Assembly: GCF_040253615.1 (NCBI RefSeq)
Contig: NZ_JBEJGY010000004.1
Span: 3,472,001-3,536,000, forward strand
Length of the DNA stretch: 64,000 nt
Source: Streptomyces sp. Edi4
Lineage (GTDB): Bacteria; Actinomycetota; Actinomycetes; Streptomycetales; Streptomycetaceae
Reading direction: 5' to 3'
Shown: piece by piece, positions 8,121 through 16,163 of the stretch
Layout of the letters: every line of letters starts with the position of its first letter
How positions within the stretch are numbered: position 1 is the first letter of the stretch
Notes under the pieces: generated by a model
Told to the model about the DNA's origin: nothing
Database searches by the model: none
What the model saw: only the letters and a program-made list of their open reading frames with translations
Position numbers and translations under genes: made by a program

Positions 8121-8312
8121 CTACCCGCGCACGCTTCACGCCCGGTCCGGGCCGCCGCGTCCCGCACCGATCGCGGGGGACAGCGCTCGCGATGAGTGTG
8201 CAGGGCATGTGTCGAAGCCTTGTGCAGAGGGTCACCCGCTGCTGACGCGACCCCTCCGGACAGGGCAGACTGGCGGGGAGCAATCCAGGAGTACGGGGGT
8301 ACAGGGGGAGCT

Positions 8313-11300
8313 ATGGACCGTGACGGCGGGACGCGCGTTCCGGAGCAGCGCGCTCCAGTACCGCCGCCGCAGCGCGCGAGGGGGGACCTCGTCCAGGCGG
8401 CGGACGAGCACGGCCCGGCGGCGTCCGGCGCCGGGCTCCGCTTCGGCGTACTCGGACCGGTACGGGCGTGGCGGGGTGAGCAGGCCCTGCCGTCCGGCTC
8501 TCCGCAGCAGCGCGCCCTGCTCGCCGCCCTGCTCCTGCGCGACGGCCACACCGCCACCGCGGCCGAACTCATCGACGCCATCTGGGGCGAGGACCCGCCC
8601 TCCCAGGCCCTGGCCGCGCTCCGTACGTACGCCTCCCGGCTGCGCAAGGTACTGGACCCCGGGGTCCTGGTCAGCGAGTCCGGCGGTTACGCGATCCGGG
8701 CCGGCGCCGCCACCCTCGACCTCAACGAGGCGCAGGAGCTGGCGAACGCCGCCGAGAAGGCGCGGACCGGCGGCGATCAGGGCCGCGCCCGCGCGCTCCT
8801 GAACAGGGCGCTCGCGCACTGGGACGGCGAACCCCTGGCCAACGTGCCGGGCCCGTACGCCGAGAACCAGCGCACCCGGCTGTCCGAGTGGCGCCTCCAG
8901 CTCACCGAGACGCGGCTCGACCTGGACCTGGAGGCGGGCTGCCACGCCGAGGCCGTCTCCGAGCTGACCGCGCTGACCGCCGCCCACCCGCTGCGCGAGC
9001 GGCTGCGCGAACTGCTGATGCTGGCCCTGTACCGCAGCGGCCGCCAGGCCGAAGCGCTCGCGGTGTACGCCGACACCCGGCGGCTGCTCGCCGACGAGCT
9101 CGGCGTGGACCCCCGGCCCGAGCTCGCCCGGCTTCAGCACCGCATCCTGCGCGCGGACGAGGACCTGGCCCGGCCTCCCGCCGACGCGCCCACCTCCGCC
9201 CCGGCCCCGGTCCGCCCGGCTCAACTCCCTGCTTCCGTACCGGACTTCACAGGGCGCGCCTCTTTCGTGCGCGAGCTCACCTCGCGGCTCGCCAGCGCCG
9301 AGACCACGGTCATGGCGGTCTCCGCGCTGGCCGGCATCGGTGGCGTCGGCAAGACCACCCTCGCCGTGCACGTCGCCCACGCGGCCCGCCCGCACTTCCC
9401 CGACGGACAGCTCTACATCGACCTCCAGGGCGCCGGCGCGCAGGCCACCGAACCCGAGACGGTTCTCGGCGCCTTCCTGCGCGCGCTCGGCACGCCGGAT
9501 CCGGCGATCCCCGACTCGATGGAGGAGCGCGCGGCCCTGTTCCGCTCCACGCTCGACGGCCGCCGGGTCCTGGTGCTGCTCGACAACGCCCGGGACGCGG
9601 CGCAGATCCGGCCGCTGCTGCCGGGCACCGAGGGCTGCGCCGCCCTCGTCACCAGCCGCAACCGGATGGTCGACCTGGCCGGCGCGCACCTCGTCGACCT
9701 GGACGTGATGTCCCCCGACGAGGCGTTGCAGCTCTTCACCAGGATCGTCGGCGCCGAGCGCGTCTGCGCGGAGCGCGAGGCGGCCCTCGACGTGGTCGCC
9801 GCCTGTGGCTTCCTGCCGCTCGCCATCCGTATCGCGGCCTCCCGCCTCGCCTCGCGCCGCACCTGGACGGTCTCCGTACTGGCCGCGAAGCTCGCGGACG
9901 AGCGGCGCCGCCTGGACGAGCTCAAGGCCGGTGACCTCGCGGTCAAGGCCACCTTCGAGCTCGGCTACGGCCAGCTGGAGCCCGCCCAGGCCCGCGCTTT
10001 CCGCCTGCTCGGCCTGCCCGACGGGCCCGACATCTCCCTGGCCGCGGCGGCCGCCGTCCTCGACCTCCCCGAGCAGGAGACCGAGGATCTGCTGGAGTCC
10101 CTGGTCGACACGTCCCTGGTGGAGTCCGCCGCGCCGGGCCGCTACCGCTACCACGACCTGGTGCGGCTGTACGCCCGCTCGTGCGCCGAGCGCGACGAAC
10201 AGCGGCCGCAGGAGCGGGAGTTGGCGCTGTCGCGGCTGCTGGACTTCTATCTGGCGACGGCCTCGGGCGTGTACGCGCTGGAACGCCCGGGCGATCGCCT
10301 GGTGGACCACCTGGAGCCGACCGGACGCGACGGCGTGCGCTTCGAGGACCCCCACGCCGCCCAGGACTGGATGTACGCCGAAGCCGTCCCGCTCCTGGCC
10401 TGCGTACGGCAGGCGGCGAGCCGTCCCGCCTTCCTGCGCCGGGCCGGGGACCTCCTGTGGGCCGCCCTCGACCTCGCGGAGTCGGGCACCAACTCCAAGG
10501 AGTACGTGGCCAGTGGCGCCGCGCTCCAGGCGGCCGCCCACGCCTGCGGGGACGTACGGGCGCAGGGCCGCGTCCTGACCGCGCTGGCCAACGCCCGTCA
10601 CACGGCGGGCGGGTTCGACCAGGCGGACCTCGACGCGGCGGAGGGCATGCGCCTGTCCCAGCTCGCCGGGGACTCCCTGCCCGGCTGCTGGGCCCCCAAC
10701 ATCCGGGGCGTCGTCGCGCTCTACCAGAACCGGTACGCCGAGGGCGAGCAGCACCTGACGACGGCGATCGAGAACTACTCCCGGGGCGGGGACCGGCCCG
10801 GCGAGGCAAGCGCGCTGTGCAACCTGTCGCGGATCCATCTGGCCATGGGCCGCACGGCCAGCGCGGTGGCCCTCGCCCAGAACGGCATCGACATCTACGA
10901 CGGGCTCGGCAATTCACTGCGGGGCGCCAACGCCCGTTACGCGCTGGGGCTCGCCCTGGCGAAGGACGGACAGTACGCCGAGGCGGTCCGTCGGCTGCGG
11001 GAGGCCCTTGAGGTGTTCCGCGACAGCCGCCAGCACCTGTGGGAGGGCATGGCCCTGTTCCGCCTCGCCGAGGTGGACTTCGCCGCCCGGCGCCCGGCCC
11101 AGGCGGCGGCGAACGCGGAGATGGCGCTGACCCGCCTGCGCGGCATAGGGGGCGACTGGCGCCGGGGCAACGTCCTGACGGTGCTGGGCCGGGCGCTGGA
11201 CGCCATCGGCCAGAGCGGGCGGGCCCAGGTCTGCTGGCGGGAGTCGCTGGAACTGTTCGACGCGCTGGGCTCGCCGGAGGCCGTGACCGTCCGCGCCCTG

Positions 11301-11324
11301 CTCGCTCCCGCGCGCGCCGCATAG
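8313..11324 (+). CDS. AfsR/SARP-family transcriptional regulator
   Basis: About 1003 residues with AfsR architecture. An OmpR-type winged helix lies at about 45-125 (FGVLGPVRAWRG...ALRTYASRLRKVLD) and a bacterial transcriptional activation domain at about 130-285. An NB-ARC/STAND ATPase follows, with the P-loop GIGGVGKTT near residues 340-348 and the Walker B RVLVLLDNARD near 416. The C-terminal third is a TPR-like superhelix. AGGGGGAGCT precedes the ATG at 8313. SARPs bind 11-bp-spaced direct repeats to recruit RNA polymerase; just such a repeat lies directly after the stop (11338-11359), before the DVHAT peptide gene. Binding is inferred, not shown. The protein may instead respond to an unknown ligand or phosphorylation, as AfsR does. 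Confidence 0.9.
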   Translation: MDRDGGTRVPEQRAPVPPPQRARGDLVQAADEHGPAASGAGLRFGVLGPVRAWRGEQALPSGSPQQRALLAALLLRDGHTATAAELIDAIWGEDPPSQALAALRTYASRLRKVLDPGVLVSESGGYAIRAGAATLDLNEAQELANAAEKARTGGDQGRARALLNRALAHWDGEPLANVPGPYAENQRTRLSEWRLQLTETRLDLDLEAGCHAEAVSELTALTAAHPLRERLRELLMLALYRSGRQAEALAVYADTRRLLADELGVDPRPELARLQHRILRADEDLARPPADAPTSAPAPVRPAQLPASVPDFTGRASFVRELTSRLASAETTVMAVSALAGIGGVGKTTLAVHVAHAARPHFPDGQLYIDLQGAGAQATEPETVLGAFLRALGTPDPAIPDSMEERAALFRSTLDGRRVLVLLDNARDAAQIRPLLPGTEGCAALVTSRNRMVDLAGAHLVDLDVMSPDEALQLFTRIVGAERVCAEREAALDVVAACGFLPLAIRIAASRLASRRTWTVSVLAAKLADERRRLDELKAGDLAVKATFELGYGQLEPAQARAFRLLGLPDGPDISLAAAAAVLDLPEQETEDLLESLVDTSLVESAAPGRYRYHDLVRLYARSCAERDEQRPQERELALSRLLDFYLATASGVYALERPGDRLVDHLEPTGRDGVRFEDPHAAQDWMYAEAVPLLACVRQAASRPAFLRRAGDLLWAALDLAESGTNSKEYVASGAALQAAAHACGDVRAQGRVLTALANARHTAGGFDQADLDAAEGMRLSQLAGDSLPGCWAPNIRGVVALYQNRYAEGEQHLTTAIENYSRGGDRPGEASALCNLSRIHLAMGRTASAVALAQNGIDIYDGLGNSLRGANARYALGLALAKDGQYAEAVRRLREALEVFRDSRQHLWEGMALFRLAEVDFAARRPAQAAANAEMALTRLRGIGGDWRRGNVLTVLGRALDAIGQSGRAQVCWRESLELFDALGSPEAVTVRALLAPARAA

Positions 11325-11337
11325 GCGCGGGGCTGGC

Positions 11338-11359
11338 CGTTCATCGTTCGTTTATCGCC
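11338..11359 (+). promoter_or_regulatory. Putative SARP box (11-bp direct repeat)
   Basis: CGTTCATCGTT is followed immediately by CGTTTATCGCC, matching at 8 of the first 9 positions with an 11-bp period. SARP activators bind heptameric direct repeats with this period shortly upstream of the -10 box; a TCTACT-like element starts at 11372. The site lies between the SARP gene and the DVHAT peptide gene. Confidence 0.55.
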
Positions 11360-11527
11360 GTCCGGCACTCTTCTACTCAGTCGTTCCGTGGAGCCGGGGG
11401 GCCGGCGGAAGGGCTGAGAGCCGCAGTATTAGTCTCAGCGGCTCCGAGGGACCCGTCCGGACACCATCGGGGGAGCGGCCGGGCGGGTCCGTTCCGCTCC
11501 ATCAGCACCGCCAACGGGAGAGTCACC

Positions 11528-11737
11528 ATGGGCGACATCAAGAGCACCGAACCGGTCATCAAGCCACTGGACGTCCACGCCACGACCACGGCCGACGACG
11601 GCACGTTCACGCCGCTGGACGTGCACGCCACCGGCGTCGGGGGCGCCGGCACCGTCAAGCCCCTGGACGTCCACGCGACGGCCACCGGCGCGGCCTCGAC
11701 GAACGACGTCCACGCCACGGCGGAACCGGTCAACTGA
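11528..11737 (+). CDS. Small DVHAT-repeat protein
   Basis: 69 residues starting at an ATG preceded by CGGGAGAGTCACC. The whole protein is built from repeats: PLDVHAT at residues 13-19, 29-35 and 45-51, then DVHAT at 60-64, separated by Gly/Ala/Thr linkers. There is no signal peptide. I recall similar small Streptomyces proteins annotated only as 'sigma-like protein'; no function is known to me. The gene lies directly downstream of the SARP gene behind a candidate SARP box, and is closed by a strong hairpin. The repeats could be cores of a modified peptide, metal-binding His motifs or a structural repeat; the sequence does not decide. Confidence 0.7.
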   Translation: MGDIKSTEPVIKPLDVHATTTADDGTFTPLDVHATGVGGAGTVKPLDVHATATGAASTNDVHATAEPVN

Positions 11738-11754
11738 CTTTTCTCAGCGGGGGA

Positions 11755-11791
11755 CGGCCGCGACGGCGCGGAGGGGGAGCCGTCGCGGCCG
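11755..11791 (+). terminator. Strong hairpin after DVHAT gene
   Basis: A 13-bp perfect stem (CGGCCGCGACGGC with its complement) encloses an 11-base loop, 18 bases after the stop codon. It is a likely rho-independent-type terminator separating the two small peptide genes. Confidence 0.7.
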
Positions 11792-11837
11792 CCGCATGTC
11801 CAGGACCGGCTCGCTCCGCGCCCACCGGTCCGGGCAT

Positions 11838-11867
11838 TCGCCGGTCCTTGCCCGCCGGGACCGGCGA
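11838..11867. promoter_or_regulatory. Hairpin upstream of secreted DIHAT peptide
   Basis: TCGCCGGTCC pairs with GGACCGGCGA across a ten-base loop, 64 bases upstream of the second peptide gene. It may be a second terminator or an operator/leader structure for that gene. Confidence 0.4.
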
Positions 11868-11931
11868 TCATTCATACGGTCGACACCGACGCCACACACA
11901 GCCAACGCCCCGTACCGCACCTGGAGTTGCC

Positions 11932-12087
11932 ATGACCCGCGCCACCCGCCTGCTCGCCACGCTCGCCGTCGTCATAACGGCGGCGGTCGGCGCCGCCGCC
12001 CCCGCCCTCGCCGCCCCGCGCGTCGCGGCCGGCACCCTGGACATCCACGCCACGGTGATCACGCCGCAGGACATCCACGCCACCTGA
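11932..12087 (+). CDS. Small secreted DIHAT peptide
   Basis: 51 residues. The N-terminus is a Sec signal peptide (basic MTRATR, a hydrophobic run, then APALAAP with predicted cleavage near residue 27-28). The mature part is only about 23 residues and holds LDIHAT (36-41) and QDIHAT (46-51), ending exactly on the motif. It shares the D(V/I)HAT motif with the cytoplasmic protein at 11528-11737, so the two appear to be a matched pair downstream of the SARP regulator. A weak GGAG lies nine bases before the ATG. Function unknown; export of a short repeat peptide suggests a signal, antimicrobial or surface role. Confidence 0.65.
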   Translation: MTRATRLLATLAVVITAAVGAAAPALAAPRVAAGTLDIHATVITPQDIHAT

Positions 12088-12282
12088 GCCCGCCACGGCG
12101 GCGCGGGAGGGGTACTGGCCCTGGCCGCGATGACGCGGAAGCGATCGGCCCTCCTCCCGGGCCCTGGGTGATGGACTCAGCGCAAGCCCAGCACACCCCC
12201 TCCGGGCCATGCCGTCCGAAGGCCCGGCATCGTGCCGCGCCCCTGTCGTACTGTGGCCCCTGGAACCTCAGGAGGGATCAGG

Positions 12283-12642
12283 ATGAGCGCACAGCACACC
12301 GAGCCCGGCGGGCCTCTCATCCCGCGCCCGGAACGGAGCCCTGCGGCACTCCGCGTGGCTCTGGCCCAGGTGGCGCCGCATCGGCTGGCCGAGATGGAGC
12401 AGCAGAAGGACGAAGCGATCGCCCTTGCGGCGCGGACAGATTCCCTCGGCCCGGTCGTACAGTTCCTGGAAGCCTGGGCCGTCGTCATCGAGATCGCGCG
12501 CTTTCCCGCCGCCGCCGCGCGTCTGCACTCCGCCGAGTACGCGGCACAGGTCCTCGACCGCGCTGATCCGGCGTGGGGGACGGCCATGGAGGAGATCCGG
12601 ACCGCGTATCGGACGGCCCGGGAGTCGCTCGCGGGTGAGTGA
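12283..12642 (+). CDS. DUF6247-like protein, possible antitoxin
   Basis: 119 residues starting at an ATG with AGGAGGGATCAGG upstream. The protein is helical and charged (SPAALRVALAQVAPHRLAEMEQQKDEA), resembling what I recall as the DUF6247 family. The last bases overlap the GTG start of the next gene. A small acidic/helical protein translationally coupled to an ~89-residue partner is the layout of a type II toxin-antitoxin pair with the antitoxin first. No DNA-binding motif is evident, so the antitoxin role is inference from layout. Confidence 0.6.
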   Translation: MSAQHTEPGGPLIPRPERSPAALRVALAQVAPHRLAEMEQQKDEAIALAARTDSLGPVVQFLEAWAVVIEIARFPAAAARLHSAEYAAQVLDRADPAWGTAMEEIRTAYRTARESLAGE

Positions 12643-12904
12643 GTGGCGCTGGGAGTACGAGCCCGACGAGACACATGTGGTCGGCGGTGCCACGCCCCCG
12701 CCCTCGGAGCTCGTCGCGGAGGTGGAGCAGCGTGCCGCCGAAATCGTCCGAGCCGCGTCGGCCCTTCACCTGGACGGCACGCGCTACCAAGGGGTGGGTG
12801 AGGGAGTGCAGACCGCCTTCGTCCCGGGCGGGATGTTCCTGTACCTGACCATCGCACGGCACCAGTGCGTGTACGTCCTCCAAGTGACCGCCTCGCCCCT
12901 CTGA
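12635..12904 (+). CDS. RelE-like small protein, possible toxin
   Basis: 89 residues from a GTG inside the end of the preceding gene. The sequence EYEPDETHVVGG, then ELVAEVEQRAAEIV, then FLYLTIARHQCVYVLQVT has the helix-then-strand order of the ParE/RelE fold, ending in a hydrophobic strand. The conserved basic catalytic residues of RelE are not clearly present. The gene is convergent with the FadD3-like ligase gene, with only four bases between the two stop codons. It could alternatively be an uncharacterised conserved protein. Confidence 0.55.
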   Translation: MSEWRWEYEPDETHVVGGATPPPSELVAEVEQRAAEIVRAASALHLDGTRYQGVGEGVQTAFVPGGMFLYLTIARHQCVYVLQVTASPL

Positions 12905-12908
12905 CCCC

Positions 12909-14489
12909 TCACCGACCCCGCAGCTCCCCCTTCACCACCTTCCCGCTCGCGTTGCGCGGGAGTTCGGGGACGAACTCGACCTCCCTCGGCACCTTGTAGT
13001 TGGCCATTTCGCGGCGGCACCAGGCGATGAGGTCGTCGGCCGTCGCCGGTGAGCCGGGGCGCCGCACCACATAGGCGCGGCCCACTTCGCCCAGGCGCGC
13101 GTCCGGGACGCCGATGACCGCCACGTCGGCCACCGCCGGGTGCAGGCCGAGCAGTCGCTCTATCTCGGCGGGGTAGGCGTTGAAGCCGCCGACGATGAAC
13201 ATGTCCTTGATCCGGTCGGTGACGCGCAGGTTGCCCGCGCCGTCCAGGACGCCGATGTCGCCCGTGCGCAGCCAGCCGTCCTCGTCGATCACCTCGGCCG
13301 TGCGCGCCGGGTCCTCGAAGTAGCCCCGCATCACATGGAAGCCACGGACCTCGATCTCGCCGGGTTCGCCCTCAGCGGCCAGGACCCGCACCTCGGTGCC
13401 GGGGATCGCGCGGCCCGACGTCGAGGCGATGACCTCAGCCGGATCGTCCCGGCGGCACATCGTGACGATCCCGCTCGCCTCGGAGAGCCCGTACGCGGTC
13501 AGGACGGTGCCCACGCCCAGCTCGTCCCGCAGGCGCTCCACCAGGCGCAGCGGCACCACCGCAGCGCCCGTCACCACCAGACGCAGCGCGCTCAGGTCGT
13601 ACTGGTCGCGGGCGGGGTGGTCCAGGAGCGCCTGGTGCAGGGTGGGCGGGCCGGGCAGGACCGAGACGCGTTCGGCGGCGATGTTGGCGAGGGCGGTCTC
13701 GGCGTTGAACACCGGCTGCGGAACCATCGTCGCGCCCCGCATCAGGCAGGCGATGACGCCCGCCTTGTAGCCGAAGGTGTGGAAGAACGGGTTCACGATC
13801 AGATAGCGGTCGCCTTCGCGCAGGCCCGCGAGCTCGGCCCAGATCGCGTAGCAGCGCAGGGTCTGGGCATGGGTGATCACCGCGCCCTTGGGGCGACCGG
13901 TGGTGCCGGAGGTGTAGACGATGTCGCAGGGGGCGTCCGTGGCGATGGCGTCCGCGCGCGCCGCCACCTCGTCGACCGCCACACCCTCCCCGCCGGCCAG
14001 GAAGTCCTTCCAGGTGCGAAAGGTGTCGGGCGCGTCGTCGGCGAGGACCACCACCTGCTCCAGATGCGGCAGCGAGGGCAGCGGGCCGGTGCCGGGGCCC
14101 TCGGCCGTGGCGCGGCGCAGCGAGGCGACGTAGGAGGTGCCGAGGAAGGTGCCGGTGATGAACAGGAGCCTGGCGCGGGAACTGCGCAGGACGTACGCCG
14201 CCTCCGCGCCCTTGAACCGGGTGTTCAGCGGCACGAGCACCGCGCCCGCGCTCACCGCGCCGAGCGCCGCGACGATCCAGTCGGCGGTGTTGGGCGCCCA
14301 CAGCGCGACCCGGTCGCCCGGCTCCACCCCGGCCGCCACGCACGCGGCCGCCGCGCGCTCCACGCGCTCGCCGAGCTCCGCGTAGGAGATCCGGCTCCGG
14401 CCCTCGACGACCGCCTCCCGCTCGCCGTGGCGCCCGGCCGCGCTCCGTACCAGATTCGCGATCGTGCCCCACTCCAGGTCCCCGCGCAT
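12909..14489 (-). CDS. FadD3-like acyl-CoA ligase
   Basis: 526 residues of the ANL adenylate-forming superfamily, activating a carboxylic acid as AMP ester and then CoA thioester. The P-loop-like VYTSGTTGRPKGAVITH is near residue 188. The A5 motif (YGLSEASGIVTM), A7 (WLRTGDIG) and the A10 lysine region (PRNASGKVVKGEL) near the C-terminus are all intact. The sequence resembles mycobacterial FadD3, which acts on the C/D-ring acid (HIP) left by steroid degradation; this is family-level inference. GGGGAGGG precedes the ATG. It is divergent from the Ltp2-like gene across a CTGAC palindrome at 14510-14524. Confidence 0.85.
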   Translation of the reverse strand: MRGDLEWGTIANLVRSAAGRHGEREAVVEGRSRISYAELGERVERAAAACVAAGVEPGDRVALWAPNTADWIVAALGAVSAGAVLVPLNTRFKGAEAAYVLRSSRARLLFITGTFLGTSYVASLRRATAEGPGTGPLPSLPHLEQVVVLADDAPDTFRTWKDFLAGGEGVAVDEVAARADAIATDAPCDIVYTSGTTGRPKGAVITHAQTLRCYAIWAELAGLREGDRYLIVNPFFHTFGYKAGVIACLMRGATMVPQPVFNAETALANIAAERVSVLPGPPTLHQALLDHPARDQYDLSALRLVVTGAAVVPLRLVERLRDELGVGTVLTAYGLSEASGIVTMCRRDDPAEVIASTSGRAIPGTEVRVLAAEGEPGEIEVRGFHVMRGYFEDPARTAEVIDEDGWLRTGDIGVLDGAGNLRVTDRIKDMFIVGGFNAYPAEIERLLGLHPAVADVAVIGVPDARLGEVGRAYVVRRPGSPATADDLIAWCRREMANYKVPREVEFVPELPRNASGKVVKGELRGR

Positions 14490-14509
14490 CGAAACCCTCC
14501 CCAGGCCAG

Positions 14510-14524
14510 CTGACTATCCGTCAG
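14510..14524. promoter_or_regulatory. CTGAC-type operator, site 4
   Basis: CTGACTATCCGTCAG, one arm mismatch, in the 90-base divergent promoter between the FadD3-like and Ltp2-like genes; it can control both directions. Confidence 0.65.
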
Positions 14525-14579
14525 ATTAGCTGTAGCCTCCTGCGCTGTCAGTACGGGTGACGCTCGTGGAGGTGGGGCC

Positions 14580-15728
14580 ATGGCCACGTTGAAGGACGCG
14601 ACAGCCATAGTCGGGATCGGGCAGACGCCGTTCGCCAGGCGCCTGCCCGAATCCGAGAAGACGCTGGCGTGCCGGGCGATCCTCGCCGCCCTCGACGACG
14701 CGGGCATCGAGGCGTCGGAGGTGGACGCGTTCGCCTCGTACACGATGGAGGAGACCGACGAGGTCGAGGTCGCCAAGTCCATCGGCGCGGGGGACGTGAC
14801 CTTCTTCAGCAAGGTCGGCTACGGCGGCGGAGGGTCCTGCGCGACCGTGGGACACCTGGCCGCCGCGATCGCCACCGGGCAGGCGGGCGTCGGGGTGGCC
14901 TGGCGCTCCCGCAAGCGCGGCAGCGGGCCAAGGCCGTGGAGGAACACCGCGGCCCAGCTTCCCACCCCGGCCCAGTGGACCCGCCCCTTCGGGCTGCTCA
15001 GGCCCGCCGACGAGATCGGCATGCTGGCCCGGCGCTACTTCCACGAGTACGGCGCCACCCGCGACCACCTCTTCAACGTGGCCCTCGCCTGCCGCAACCG
15101 CGCCAACCAGAACCCGGCCGCGATCATGTACGAGCGCCCACTGACCCGCGAGATGTACATGACCTCGCGCTGGATCAGCGAACCGCTCTGCCTCTTCGAC
15201 AACTGCCTCGAGACGGACGGGGCGTTGGCGTGCGTCGTCGTCTCGGCCGAGCGGGCCCGCGACTGCCGGCAGCGGCCCGTGTACGTGCACTCCGTCGCCC
15301 AGGGCCTGCCCGCCCAGCACCACGGCATGGTCAACTACTGGAACGACGACCCGCTGACCGGGCCCGCCTGGACCGCCGCGCGCCACCTGTGGAAACAGGC
15401 CGACTTCGGCCCCGAGGACATCGACGTGGCCCAGATCTACGACGCGTTCACCCCGCTCATCCCACTCTCCCTCGAAGGCTACGGCTTCTGCGGGCGCGGC
15501 GAGGGCGGCGCCTTCACCGAGGGCGGCGCCCTGGAGATCGGCGGACGGCTGCCTCTCAACACCGGTGGCGGCGGCCTGAGCGAGGCCTACGTCCACGGCT
15601 TCAACCTCATCAACGAAGGCGTCAAACAGCTGCGCGGAGCCGGCACCGCCCAGGTCCCCGACGCCGCCACCTGCCTGGTCACCGCCGGTGAGGGCGTGCC
15701 CACCTCCGCCCTTCTGCTGAGGAGTTGA
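14580..15728 (+). CDS. Ltp2-like thiolase-fold aldolase / lipid-transfer protein
   Basis: 382 residues of the SCP-x thiolase-like family, with GTGGAGGTGGGGCC before the ATG. Classical thiolase Cys-His chemistry looks absent. Instead Tyr287 (QIYDAFT) and Tyr337 (LSEAYVHG) are 50 residues apart. As I recall, the retro-aldolase Ltp2 of cholesterol catabolism uses two tyrosines with the same spacing (Tyr294/Tyr344) and needs a DUF35 partner. The next gene, three bases downstream, is a DUF35 protein. I therefore favour a CoA-ester aldolase cleaving a branched hydroxyacyl chain. A plain lipid-transfer or thiolase role cannot be excluded. The CTGAC palindrome upstream links it to the regulon. Confidence 0.8.
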   Translation: MATLKDATAIVGIGQTPFARRLPESEKTLACRAILAALDDAGIEASEVDAFASYTMEETDEVEVAKSIGAGDVTFFSKVGYGGGGSCATVGHLAAAIATGQAGVGVAWRSRKRGSGPRPWRNTAAQLPTPAQWTRPFGLLRPADEIGMLARRYFHEYGATRDHLFNVALACRNRANQNPAAIMYERPLTREMYMTSRWISEPLCLFDNCLETDGALACVVVSAERARDCRQRPVYVHSVAQGLPAQHHGMVNYWNDDPLTGPAWTAARHLWKQADFGPEDIDVAQIYDAFTPLIPLSLEGYGFCGRGEGGAFTEGGALEIGGRLPLNTGGGGLSEAYVHGFNLINEGVKQLRGAGTAQVPDAATCLVTAGEGVPTSALLLRS

Positions 15729-15731
15729 GGA

Positions 15732-16163
15732 ATGCTGACACCCGTACCCGACGACGACGGCGCGCCGTTCTGGGAGTACGCGGCCCGAGGCGAGCTGCGC
15801 GTCCAGGCCTGCGCCGCACCCGGCTGCGGCCGCCTCCGCTTCCCGCCCCGGCCGTGCTGCCCGCACTGCCGATCCTTCGCGAGCGAGTGGCGCCGCGTCT
15901 GCGGACGCGGCCGCCTCTGGTCCTACGTCCTGCCCCACCCTCCACTGCTGCCCGACTACGCGGCGGTGGCCCCCTACAACACGGTGATCGTCGAGCTCGC
16001 CGAGGACCCGCTGATCCGGCTGGTGGGCAACGTGGTCGCCGAGCCGGACGCGCCGCTGGACTCGGTCGACCCCGCCCGGCTGCGGATCGGGGCCCGGGTA
16101 CAGGTGGCGTTCACCGAGGTCGACGGGGTGAGCGTGCCGCGCTGGCTCCTGGAGCGGGCGTGA
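15732..16163 (+). CDS. DUF35 OB-fold / zinc-ribbon protein
   Basis: 143 residues with the standard DUF35 layout: an N-terminal helix, a four-cysteine zinc ribbon (CAAPGCGRLRFPPRPCCPHC, residues ~29-48) and an OB-fold that binds the CoA end of the substrate. It starts at an ATG three bases after the Ltp2-like stop, and its own stop overlaps the start of the crotonase (GTGA). In the mycobacterial Ltp2 system the DUF35 domain is required for aldolase activity. That the two proteins form such a complex here is inference from order and spacing. Confidence 0.85.
   Translation: MLTPVPDDDGAPFWEYAARGELRVQACAAPGCGRLRFPPRPCCPHCRSFASEWRRVCGRGRLWSYVLPHPPLLPDYAAVAPYNTVIVELAEDPLIRLVGNVVAEPDAPLDSVDPARLRIGARVQVAFTEVDGVSVPRWLLERA

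Noticed and set aside
8232..10838. Very long antisense frame opposite the SARP gene
   Set aside because: A shadow of high third-position G+C in the real gene; no domain or ribosome site.
14546..14562. GTCAGTACGGGTGAC as a second site in the FadD3/Ltp2 gap
   Set aside because: The half-sites point outward rather than inward, so it does not fit the consensus.
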